A stretch of 64,000 bases of DNA from DATJPY01 sp035506135 (GTDB lineage Bacteria > Myxococcota_A > UBA9160 > PR03), in NCBI GenBank assembly GCA_035506135.1, contig DATJPY010000088.1:62001-126000 (forward strand), written 5' to 3'. The notes below the pieces were generated by a model, which did no database searches, was not told the DNA's origin, and worked only from the letters and a program-made list of their open reading frames with translations. Positions 55,183 through 62,811 of this stretch are shown here, piece by piece (within the stretch, counting starts at the first letter, position 1; the number at the start of each line of letters is the position of its first letter). Position numbers and translations under genes: made by a program.

Positions 55183-55983
55183 CTACTCATCGTCCGGCCG
55201 CCGGGGGGGCCTTGAGTCGTGCTCCGGGGCGCCGAATCCACCGCGCTCGCCGCGCTGCGGGATCACCCCTGCATCGCGCAGGCTCGCCCAGCCCCGCTCG
55301 GCCACGACGACGTGATCGAGCACGGGGATCCCGAGCAGCTCGCCGACCTCGACCAGGCGCTCGGTGATCTCGCGATCCTCGCGGCTCGGGGTCGGATCGC
55401 CGCTCGGGTGGTTGTGCACCAGCACCACGGCCGCGGCGGCCTCGCGGAGGGCCGGGCGGAACACCTCGCGCGGGTGGACGAGGCTCGCGGTCAGCGTTCC
55501 CTGCGAGACCACGACCTCCCCCAGCATGCGGTGGCGGCCGTCGAGGAGGAGGAGCAGGAAGCGCTCGGTGCGGACGTCGCGGAGCCGGGGGTGGAAGTGG
55601 CGGAAGACGTCGGCCGGCCCGCGCACGGGGTCGCCCGATCGCAGCCGGCGCGCCGCGAGTCGGCGGCCGAGCTCGAGTGCCGCGGCGAGGGTCGCGCTCT
55701 TGGCCGGCCCGACGCCGGGCGCCCGAGCGAGCTCGCTGGTCGACGCCGCCGCGAGGCCCGCGAGCCCGCCGTAGCGAGCCAGGAGCCACCCGGCCAGCGC
55801 GAGCGCGTCGCGGCCGGCGCCGCCGGTGCGCAGCAGCAGAGCGAGCAGCTCCGCGTCGGCGAGCACCTCCGGGCCGAGCGTGGCGAGCCGCTCGCGCGGG
55901 CCGTCGCCCGGCGCGATCGCGAGCTGTTGATCACCCTTCGACTCGGCGGACGCCCAAGCGCCGCTCGGAACGTTCGGATCCAC
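55183..55983 (-). CDS. radC: RadC family JAB-domain protein
   Basis: 266 residues: N-terminal UPF0758 helix-hairpin-helix part (PRERLATLGPEVLADAELLA, LARAPGVGPAKSATLAAALE) and the JAB/MPN metal-binding domain with VVLVHNHPSGDPTPSREDRE, a complete HxHxxxxxxxxD site preceded by a Glu. The N-terminal 20 residues and C-terminal 25 (Pro/Arg-rich) are extensions. Despite the name, a repair role has not been confirmed for the family. The start is GTG at 55981-55983. It follows the secreted-protein gene by 42 nt. Confidence 0.93.
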   Translation of the reverse strand: MDPNVPSGAWASAESKGDQQLAIAPGDGPRERLATLGPEVLADAELLALLLRTGGAGRDALALAGWLLARYGGLAGLAAASTSELARAPGVGPAKSATLAAALELGRRLAARRLRSGDPVRGPADVFRHFHPRLRDVRTERFLLLLLDGRHRMLGEVVVSQGTLTASLVHPREVFRPALREAAAAVVLVHNHPSGDPTPSREDREITERLVEVGELLGIPVLDHVVVAERGWASLRDAGVIPQRGERGGFGAPEHDSRPPRRPDDE

Positions 55984-56025
55984 GAGAGCCCCTGCGGGAC
56001 CGCGGGGCGAGACGTCGAAGGCGGG

Positions 56026-57279
56026 CTACCCCCGGTCCTGGGCGCCGGCAGTGACTGCCGTTCCCCGGCACCGATGCTCGGCGGCCTCGGCCGCTGCGAG
56101 CGCCTCGCCGAAGGTGCCCGTGTCCATCTCCGGAGCGACCAGGCTGCGCAGCCCCTCCTCGCGGAACGCTTCGGGCTCGACCAGCCGCGTCCACTCGCGC
56201 AGCAGCGCGAGATACCCCTTGGCGGAGGCCGCCTCGCTCGCGGCCGCGGAGAGCTCGAGCGGGACGGACGGGTGATAGCGCGCTCCTCCCTCGATCTGGA
56301 TCGCGCCGCCGGGGGAGACCTCGCCCAGCCGCTTGAGCGCGGCTCGCAGATACGGATCCGTGAAGTCGCCGCGCGGCGAGAGGGCGCGCGCCAGCGCCTC
56401 GCGATCGAGATGCTGGCGCAGGGCGTCGTCGAAGGCGGCGGCACAGCCGGTGACGTCGGCGCTGCCGATCCGGTTGAGGGCCTCACGCGCCTGCTCGACC
56501 CCGGCACCCGCCGCGTCGCGCGGCGACATGTCGATCGTGTAGCGATGCAGGCCGCGGATCGAGTCCTCGCCCTCGAGCGAGCGCAGCGAGAGCTTGTCCT
56601 TCGTGAAGCCCGGCGCGAGCTTCACCTGTACCAGCAGGTCCTCGCCGAGCTGGGTCGAGGTCACCTGCTCGACGAAGGGGCTCTTCACGCCGTCGAGCAC
56701 GGCGTGCGCCGCCGGCAGCTCCGCCGTCTGGCCGAGGATCACGGTGAAGCCGCCCTCGGAGTTCTGCACGCGGACGGTGGCCGGCTGCTTCAGCAGCAGC
56801 GACAGGCCGGCGCGGCCGGCGAAGTAGGTGTGCGCGACGCCGGCGAGCGCGTTGGGCAGCGGCGAGAGGTCGATCGACACCTTGTCCTGGCTGCTGCGCA
56901 CGGGCACGTGGACGGTCTCGAGCTTGTAGCCGGGCAGGAAGGCCCGGATCGTGACCGAGTCGCGGGCGCCCGCCTCGCTGCGGGTCGGGAGGTCGACGGT
57001 CACCGGCGCCGTGGCCTGCTCGTAGCGCTTCTGGAAGCTCGCGCGCACGTAGAAGAGGTCCAGCGTCGCGCCGGGCGGCTGCGTCTCGACCTGGAGCGTG
57101 CGGTTCTCGAAGTAGCTCGGGCCGTGGAGGAAGCCGAAGATCGCGGTTGGGCTCCAGCCGGCCGCATCGGCGGGCTTGAGATCGATGTGCTCCGCCCGGG
57201 CCGGGCCGGCAGTCCCCAGGAGCAGAACGGCGAAGGCGAACCCGATCGACGAAATCCCGCGCAGCGCGCTGGTGCGCAC
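56026..57279 (-). CDS. Secreted protein of unknown function
   Basis: About 417 residues. A signal peptide (GISSIGFAFAVLLLGTAGPARA) is followed by HIDLKPADAAGWSPTAIFGF and YFENRTLQVETQPPGATLDL, then a PEGA-like beta segment (VTIRAFLPGYKLETVHVPV), further beta-rich sequence and a helical Ala/Glu-rich C-terminal third. The PPGATLDLFYV part resembles PEGA repeats of surface-anchored proteins. GTG at 57277-57279 is chosen because it directly precedes the signal peptide; a TTG at 57315 would add 12 residues. No pathway clue from neighbours. Confidence 0.7.
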   Translation of the reverse strand: MRTSALRGISSIGFAFAVLLLGTAGPARAEHIDLKPADAAGWSPTAIFGFLHGPSYFENRTLQVETQPPGATLDLFYVRASFQKRYEQATAPVTVDLPTRSEAGARDSVTIRAFLPGYKLETVHVPVRSSQDKVSIDLSPLPNALAGVAHTYFAGRAGLSLLLKQPATVRVQNSEGGFTVILGQTAELPAAHAVLDGVKSPFVEQVTSTQLGEDLLVQVKLAPGFTKDKLSLRSLEGEDSIRGLHRYTIDMSPRDAAGAGVEQAREALNRIGSADVTGCAAAFDDALRQHLDREALARALSPRGDFTDPYLRAALKRLGEVSPGGAIQIEGGARYHPSVPLELSAAASEAASAKGYLALLREWTRLVEPEAFREEGLRSLVAPEMDTGTFGEALAAAEAAEHRCRGTAVTAGAQDRG

Positions 57280-57383
57280 CCGATGCGACCCCCGACAGCT
57301 TGCCCCCGAAGCCAAGGTAGCGGCGCCTCGACCGAGCGGACAAGACGGGATCCGACGCCGGTCGATTCATCTCCCGGGCGCGG

Positions 57384-58235
57384 TCAGCTCGCTCGCTCGA
57401 GCAGCCAGGCGAGGACGTCCTCGAACACCTGCTCCTGCTCGGGCTCGTTGAAGATCTCGTGGCGGAGCTGCGGGTACACGCGCAGCCGATGGCCGCCGCC
57501 GCGGAGCTGGCCGTGGAAGCTGCGGCTCCCGCGCGCGGGACAGAGGCGGTCGGCCTCCCCGTGCAGGAGCAGCATCGGCACCTGGACCTGGAGGGCGCCT
57601 CCCGCGGTGCGCACGACCGCGGCCATCAGCTCGCTGGCGAGCGACACCGTGATTCGCCGGTACACGAACGGATCATCGGCGTAGGCGCGCACCACCTCCG
57701 GGTCGCGCGAGAGCGTCGCGGGGTCGACCCCGCCGGCGACGCGAAGCCGCGGAGCGATCCGGCGCAGCGCCCGCACCAGGCGCAGCCGTGCGCCCGACAC
57801 GCCGGCGGGGAGCTCGAGCGGTGCCCCCGAGGTCACCGCGCCGAGCACGTCGGGCTTTCGCTCGCAGAGCAGCGCGCCGACCACGAGCCCGCCCATGCTG
57901 TGGCCGACCAGGACGACGGGCAGGTCGGGATGCTCGCGGCGCACGAGCGCGAGAAACTCCTCGAGGTCGTCGAGCAGCTCTCCGAAGGCGGCGACGTGAC
58001 CGCGCGCCCCCGGCGAGCGGCCGTGCCCGCGATGATCGTAGGCGTGGACGGCGCAATCGCGCGCGGAGAACCAGGCGCCGACGTGGTCGTAGCGGCCGCT
58101 GTGCTCGGCCAGCCCGTGCACCAGCACCAGCGCCCGCCGAGGCTCCGCCGGCAGCCAGCCGCGGCGGAACAGTCGCAGCGAGCCGTCCCCGGACGGGAAG
58201 TTCGACTGGATGCGGCGTACGACGCGGCGCTCCAC
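57384..58235 (-). CDS. Alpha/beta hydrolase, monoacylglycerol-lipase-like
   Basis: 283 residues with the Hydrolase_4 layout: oxyanion region VLVHGLAEHSGRYDHVGAWF, YDHRGHGRSPGARGHV, nucleophile elbow VVLVGHSMGGLVVGALL, acidic residue near LLLHGEADRLCP and the final His in LRHEIFNEPEQEQVFEDV. These motifs are those of monoglyceride lipases/lysophospholipases. No signal peptide, so cytoplasmic or membrane-peripheral. The start is GTG at 58233-58235. The substrate is inferred from family only. Confidence 0.87.
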   Translation of the reverse strand: MERRVVRRIQSNFPSGDGSLRLFRRGWLPAEPRRALVLVHGLAEHSGRYDHVGAWFSARDCAVHAYDHRGHGRSPGARGHVAAFGELLDDLEEFLALVRREHPDLPVVLVGHSMGGLVVGALLCERKPDVLGAVTSGAPLELPAGVSGARLRLVRALRRIAPRLRVAGGVDPATLSRDPEVVRAYADDPFVYRRITVSLASELMAAVVRTAGGALQVQVPMLLLHGEADRLCPARGSRSFHGQLRGGGHRLRVYPQLRHEIFNEPEQEQVFEDVLAWLLERAS

Positions 58236-58267
58236 GCGAGGACGCTAACGAGCGCCCGCGCGGGACG

Positions 58268-58903
58268 TCAACTCGACACGAGCAGGCGTCGTACCGCGTG
58301 CTGCGCCGCGCGCACCCGCTGGAGGTAGGCGACGTCCCGGATCTTGGGCCCCCAGAAGTAGGCGAGGATGCCCTCTTCCTCGCCGTAGCGGCGGATGTTC
58401 TCGGAGAGGATGTGACAGCCCGCCTCGATGTTGCTCTCGATCGTCATCGAGTTGCCAGCCAGGCGGAGCGGCGCCAGCATCTCCGGCATCACCTGCATCA
58501 GCCCGACGGCTCCGCGCGGGCTCCGCGCGCTCGGGCGGGCCTCGCTCTCCACCACGATCACCGCCGTCACGAGCTCGGGGTCGAGGTCGTACTCGGCGCT
58601 GTAGCGCGTCACGGCGCGGGCGATGCGAACCTGCTCGTCGGGGTCGAGCTGCGGATTCCAGCGCGCCAGGACTCGCGCGATGGCGTGCTCGTAGGCGCGA
58701 TCCGCGGCGGGATCCGCGGGGGACACGCTCGCCGCGGCGGCGGGCGCCGGCTCCAGAGGTGGCGGCGGAAGCGAGAGCAGCAGCAGGAGCCCCGCTGCGG
58801 CCACCACGGACGCGAGGCGCCCGCGAGAGTGCGAGGCGCGCTCCGGCGCAGCGGCTGCGGTGCGATCCGATCGCGTGGCCTGGCCTGTTCCGAGTCGGTC
58901 CAT
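58268..58903 (-). CDS. Lytic transglycosylase (SLT domain)
   Basis: 211 residues. N-terminal Arg-rich leader, then a hydrophobic signal/anchor (LASVVAAAGLLLLLSL), a Pro/Ala linker and an SLT goose-lysozyme-like domain: YDLDPELVTAVIVVESEARP with the catalytic Glu, SPRGAVGLMQVMPEM, and NIRRYGEEEGILAYFWGP. It would cleave peptidoglycan in the periplasm. ATG at 58901-58903 has GGAGG 7 nt before and is preferred over upstream frames. The domain lacks the usual final AYNAG motif, replaced by AYFWGP. Confidence 0.85.
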   Translation of the reverse strand: MDRLGTGQATRSDRTAAAAPERASHSRGRLASVVAAAGLLLLLSLPPPPLEPAPAAAASVSPADPAADRAYEHAIARVLARWNPQLDPDEQVRIARAVTRYSAEYDLDPELVTAVIVVESEARPSARSPRGAVGLMQVMPEMLAPLRLAGNSMTIESNIEAGCHILSENIRRYGEEEGILAYFWGPKIRDVAYLQRVRAAQHAVRRLLVSS

Positions 58904-59081
58904 GACGGGTCCTCCGCCGTGTGGGCTCGATGGGAAATCGCGATTGGAAGGGGGTTGCGCTGCGGAAGCAGTGCAAGGCGGAGGATACCGGAGGGGCCGA
59001 GCACGAAGCAAGGTGAGCTCGCCTGCACGTTCTCGACGGTGCAACCCCCGTGGGGTTCATGACGAATACGCAAACTCTTGT

Positions 59082-59111
59082 TTGACCGTCGGAATTCGCC
59101 TCTGATACGAT
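59082..59111 (+). promoter_or_regulatory. Predicted promoter of the histidine kinase gene
   Basis: TTGACC at 59082-59087 and TACGAT at 59106-59111, 18 nt apart, in an AT-richer stretch (CAAACTCTTGTTTGACC). It argues for a kinase start downstream of about 59118. Confidence 0.45.
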
Positions 59112-59155
59112 GCGACCCCGCTAGCTCTCTCGCCTGCGCGAAAGGTCCCCAAGCT

Positions 59156-60277
59156 TTGCCGAGCCTGCGCGCGCAACGAGCCGAGTCGGACGACGCGGGA
59201 GCCCCGCGCTTCGAGGACGTCTTCGGCGATCGGATCGAGCTGCTCAGCGCCGTCTTCGACGGCTCGCCGGAACCGGTGGTGGTGGTCGACCGCCGCGGTC
59301 GCGTGCGCTTCGCGAGTGGCACCTGCGAGTCGCTCTTCGGTGTCGCCCCGTCCGCGCTGATCGGACGGCGCGCCGACGAGTTCGCGCTGCGCCACGAGCC
59401 GGGCGAGGGCAGCCCGGGCTCCGACGCATCTCCCTGCGTGCTGCGCGGCACCGTCGAGCTGCGCCACCCCGACGGCCAGCCGCGCTGGGCGTCCTACGCC
59501 GCGCGGCCGCTCTCGGCTCCCGGCCGGGGCATCGTCGGAGCCGTCGCCTTCCTGCGCGACGAGACCGAGCGCCGGCGCGACGATCTCCGCAGCTCCCACG
59601 TGCGCGACGAGCTGGAGCAGACGATCCGCGCGGTGTCACACGACCTCCGCTCGCCGCTGGTGTCGGTGCTCGGCTTCTCGCGCCTGTTGCGGGACGACTT
59701 CGGCGCCGTGCTCGGAGAGCGCGGCACGCACTACCTCGAGCGCATCGTGTCGGCGGGGCGTACGATGGAGGGCTTGATCCGCGAGCTGCTCGACTTCGCG
59801 CGCATCGGGCACGCGGGCGAGCACCGCACATGGGTCGACCCGCGCGAGGTCCTGCAGCAGTTACGCGGTGAGCTGAAGCCGCGGCTCGACCACGTCGGCG
59901 TCGAGCTCGCCGTGCCCGAGGACGCGCCGCTCCTGCATTGCGACCGCACGCGCCTGTATCAGCTCTTCTCGAACCTGATCGGGAACGCGCTCGATCACAT
60001 GGGCCCGTGCGAGAACCCCTGCATCGAGGTGGAGATCCGCGAGGAGGGCGAATGGCACCGCGTCTCGGTGCGCGACAACGGCCGCGGCGTCGAGCCGAGC
60101 GAGCGCGAGCGGATCTTCGAGATGTTCCAGACCATCTCGCGCGAGGGCAGCCGCAAGGGCACTGGCATCGGGCTCGCGATCGTCAAGAAGATCGCCGAGC
60201 TGCACGGCGGCGCGGTGTGGGTCGAGAGCGCCCCCGGCGCCGGCGCCGCCTTCCACGTCCGCCTCCCCCGCCGCTGA
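59156..60277 (+). CDS. PAS-domain sensor histidine kinase (orphan)
   Basis: About 373 residues, cytoplasmic. A PAS domain (about 30-135, FDGSPEPVVVVDRRGRVRFA, GAVAFLRDETERRR) is followed by a HisKA dimerisation helix with His162 in AVSHDLRSPLVSVLGFSRLL, and a HATPase domain with N box LFSNLIGNALDH, G1 VRDNGRGV and G2 GTGIGLAIVKKI. No response regulator adjoins and no transmembrane helix is seen. TTG at 59156 is chosen because it lies about 40 nt after a predicted promoter; a TTG at 59078 would precede that promoter. Confidence 0.9.
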   Translation: MPSLRAQRAESDDAGAPRFEDVFGDRIELLSAVFDGSPEPVVVVDRRGRVRFASGTCESLFGVAPSALIGRRADEFALRHEPGEGSPGSDASPCVLRGTVELRHPDGQPRWASYAARPLSAPGRGIVGAVAFLRDETERRRDDLRSSHVRDELEQTIRAVSHDLRSPLVSVLGFSRLLRDDFGAVLGERGTHYLERIVSAGRTMEGLIRELLDFARIGHAGEHRTWVDPREVLQQLRGELKPRLDHVGVELAVPEDAPLLHCDRTRLYQLFSNLIGNALDHMGPCENPCIEVEIREEGEWHRVSVRDNGRGVEPSERERIFEMFQTISREGSRKGTGIGLAIVKKIAELHGGAVWVESAPGAGAAFHVRLPRR

Positions 60278-60354
60278 CGCCGCCGTCACACCGCCTTGTG
60301 ATGCCCCCGGCCTTTTCCTAGCTTGGCCGTCGACCCTCCCCGCCGCGAGGCGCG

Positions 60355-61104
60355 ATGTACCCGGTCCTGTTCCAGATCTTCGGCTTCCCGATCAGCTCGT
60401 TCGGCGTCATGCTCGCCGCGGCGTTCCTGGCGGGCACCTGGATCACGGGCCGGCGCATGCGCGAGATCGGGCTCGATCCGGACGGTGCGACCACCATGCT
60501 GATCTACGCGATGATCGGCGGCATCGGCGGCTCCAAGCTCTACTACGCGGTGGACCTGTCGGTGCGCGGCGAGCTGCCCTTCTTCCAGGCGCTGTTCTCG
60601 CGCTCCGGGATCACGTTCTACGGAGGTCTGCTCGGCGCGATCGCCGCGGTGTGGATCGGCACGCGCATCCACCGCATCCCGACCCAACGCTTCTTCAACT
60701 GCGTGTGCCTGGCCGGTGCGCTCGGCCAGGCGCTCGGCCGCATCGGCTGCTTCCTGGTCGGCGACGACTACGGGCGCGTCACGGCGCTGCCGTGGGGCAT
60801 CGCGTTTCCCGAAGGCGCTCCGCCGACCCTCGAGCCCGTGCACCCGACCCAGCTCTACGAGTCCGCGTGGCTCTTCGCCGTGACGGCCTGGCTCTGGCTG
60901 CGGCGGGACCGGAGCCCGCTCCTGTGGGGCGAGTACCTGGTCCTGAGCGGCATCGGGCGCTTCGCGGTCGAGTTCCTCCGCACCAACCCGCGCGTGGCGC
61001 TCGGACTCTCCGAGGCGCAGCTCATCGCGCTCGGGCTCGTGGCGGTCGGCGCCGGAAGCTGGTTGCACCAGATCCGGCGCAGCGCCGCCGCGGTCACCGC
61101 CTAG
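60355..61104 (+). CDS. lgt: Phosphatidylglycerol--prolipoprotein diacylglyceryl transferase
   Basis: Transfers diacylglycerol to the lipobox Cys of prolipoproteins such as BamD. 249 residues, about seven membrane helices. Family signatures: GFPISSFGVMLAAAFLAG, IGGIGGSKLYYAVDL, SGITFYGGLLGAIAAV, and the Lgt box GRIGCFLVGDDYGRVTALPW (Arg and Asp/Gly cluster), then VHPTQLYES. ATG at 60355. Followed 8 nt later by a TetR gene. Confidence 0.95.
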   Translation: MYPVLFQIFGFPISSFGVMLAAAFLAGTWITGRRMREIGLDPDGATTMLIYAMIGGIGGSKLYYAVDLSVRGELPFFQALFSRSGITFYGGLLGAIAAVWIGTRIHRIPTQRFFNCVCLAGALGQALGRIGCFLVGDDYGRVTALPWGIAFPEGAPPTLEPVHPTQLYESAWLFAVTAWLWLRRDRSPLLWGEYLVLSGIGRFAVEFLRTNPRVALGLSEAQLIALGLVAVGAGSWLHQIRRSAAAVTA

Positions 61105-61112
61105 GAGACGCC

Positions 61113-61742
61113 GTGCCCCGAGCCACCGACACGCGACTGAAGATCCTCGAGGTGGCGGAGACCGAGTTCGCCACCGAGGGGTTCGCCGGCGCACACCTGC
61201 AGAAGATCGCCGAGCAGGTCGGCGTGCGGAAGACGGCGCTCTACTACTACTTCGAGAGCAAGAGCGCGCTCTACACCGCGGTGCTCGCGGAGATCCTGGA
61301 GGAGTTCGACCGCACCGTGGCGACGGCAGTGGAGGCGGACGAGACGCCCGAGCGCCGGCTGCTGCGCGTCATCGCGAACGTCAACGACCTGCTCGCCGAG
61401 CGGCGCAACTACGGCCCCATCCTGGTCCGCGTCTTCGTCGACCGCTCGCCGATCGAGGCCGCCGAGCTGATCCCGATCGTCGAGCGCGTCGTCGGCCGCG
61501 TGATGCGCTTCTACAGCGAGGGCCGGGACGCGGGCGCCTTCCGCCGCATCTCCTCGCGACACGTGTTCATGAGCGTGCTCGGCATGACCGTGCTCCACTA
61601 CGCGGCGCCCGGCTTCAGCGCGCGCATCCTCGGCGTCGACGACGTCTTCACGCGGCCCGCGGTGACCTGGCGGCGCGACGAGGTGACGGCGCTCCTCGCG
61701 AGGGGAGTCCTGGCGCGCGATCCCGACCCGGACCTCAGCTGA
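61113..61742 (+). CDS. TetR/AcrR family transcriptional regulator
   Basis: 209 residues. The N-terminal helix-turn-helix (TRLKILEVAETEFATEGFAG, LQKIAEQVGVRKTALYYYFE, SKSALYTAVLAEILEEF) is typical TetR. The C-terminal ligand domain is not diagnostic. GTG at 61113 follows TAGGAG. Target genes are unknown; the nearest divergent or downstream candidate is the ETF-QO gene, since TetR proteins near electron-transfer flavoprotein genes often respond to acyl-CoAs, but this is speculative. Its end overlaps the end of the converging gene by 8 nt. Confidence 0.9.
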   Translation: MPRATDTRLKILEVAETEFATEGFAGAHLQKIAEQVGVRKTALYYYFESKSALYTAVLAEILEEFDRTVATAVEADETPERRLLRVIANVNDLLAERRNYGPILVRVFVDRSPIEAAELIPIVERVVGRVMRFYSEGRDAGAFRRISSRHVFMSVLGMTVLHYAAPGFSARILGVDDVFTRPAVTWRRDEVTALLARGVLARDPDPDLS

Positions 61743-62688
61743 GGCGGCGGGCGAGCGCGCCGGCGCGGTCGGCGATCGACGCGAGGCGCTCGCCCTCGAC
61801 GAGCTGGCCCAGGCGGGAGACCGCCGCCAGCGCCAGCTCGCGGAACGCCTGGTCACCACCCTCGGAGCGCCCCTCGGCCCAGCCCTCCAGGTGGCGCAGC
61901 GCGTCCTCGTAGCGCCCACGCAAGTAGGCGCTCATTCCGTCGGCGTAGGACGCGGCGTGGCGCAGCGACGCCCGCGTCGGATCGCGCGCCAGCGCCTCGC
62001 CGAGGGCGCGGCGCGCCTCGTCGAAGTAGCCGCTCTCGAGATAGGAGCGCGCCGCGAGCGCGTAGCCCGCGACGGCGTCGCCGTGGATCGAGGCCAGGAA
62101 GTCGTCGAGGCTCTCGCCGAGCACCCCCTCGGCCAGCGAGGCGTTCTCGAGCAGGTAGCGCAGCACCAGGCCGTTGCCGCGGTGCGCGGCGAGCAGCACG
62201 CGGAACTGCCGCCGCGTCTGCTCGAGCAGCGCCTCGCTCTCCGCCAGCGCCTCGGCAACCCGCTCGCGCGACGCGGCGAGGATGCGGGCGAACTCCTCGA
62301 ACAGCCCCTCGGCCCCCGGCTCGACCTGCGAGCGCACCGCCTCCACCTTCGGCGCGTAGACCTCGAGCTGGTAGAAGCTCTCGCGCAGCTTCATCGCCTC
62401 GTGGAAGAGCGAGCCGATGGCGAGGTCGAAGAGCGCCACCCGCGCGGTCGCGGCGGGCAGCAGCGCCTCGCTGCCGAGCTCGCCGGCGCGGAACAGCGCG
62501 TGGCAGCGCTCCTTCAGCCGGAAGAGCACGCTCGCCTCGGTGTCACCCACCAGGCGCTGAACCTCGTCCCAACGCAACGTGCCGGAGCGGTGGCGCTCGA
62601 AAAGCTCGCGAAGCTGCTGGTGGGCGAGCAGGAACTCGCGCGCGATGTCGACGAGTCCGGCCTCGACGGAGCGCACCTCGCCGATCAT
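61735..62688 (-). CDS. Helical protein with TPR-like C-terminus, function unknown
   Basis: 317 residues, soluble. Predicted mostly helical and rich in Ala/Leu/Glu/Arg; residues about 200-300 look like tetratricopeptide-type repeats (AARSYLESGYFDEARRALGE, MSAYLRGRYEDALRHLEGWA). The first 190 residues (LAHQQLRELFERHRSGTLRW, ALFDLAIGSLFHEAMKLRES) match no family I recognise. ATG at 62686-62688. It is divergent from the ETF-QO gene across a gap with GC-rich palindromes. Confidence 0.7.
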   Translation of the reverse strand: MIGEVRSVEAGLVDIAREFLLAHQQLRELFERHRSGTLRWDEVQRLVGDTEASVLFRLKERCHALFRAGELGSEALLPAATARVALFDLAIGSLFHEAMKLRESFYQLEVYAPKVEAVRSQVEPGAEGLFEEFARILAASRERVAEALAESEALLEQTRRQFRVLLAAHRGNGLVLRYLLENASLAEGVLGESLDDFLASIHGDAVAGYALAARSYLESGYFDEARRALGEALARDPTRASLRHAASYADGMSAYLRGRYEDALRHLEGWAEGRSEGGDQAFRELALAAVSRLGQLVEGERLASIADRAGALARRLS

Positions 62689-62694
62689 ACCGGG

Positions 62695-62731
62695 CCGGGC
62701 TTCCGCAAGCCCGGCGACCCCGCGGGGTTCG
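62695..62731. repeat. GC-rich palindromes in the divergent gap, one related to family 3
   Basis: CCGGGCTT-CCGC-AAGCCCGG (62695-62714) is a perfect 8-bp hairpin, followed by ACCCCGCGGGGT (62717-62728). The stretch GACCCCGCGGGGTTCGG (62715-62731) resembles the thpR tandem unit at 31188-31235. Confidence 0.45.
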
Positions 62732-62811
62732 GCCTGTGCGCCCCGCGGCTCCGTTGACCGGGGAACGCGGTCCCCTACGCTGACGCCGCCGCCGGCGCGC
62801 AGGGAGGATTC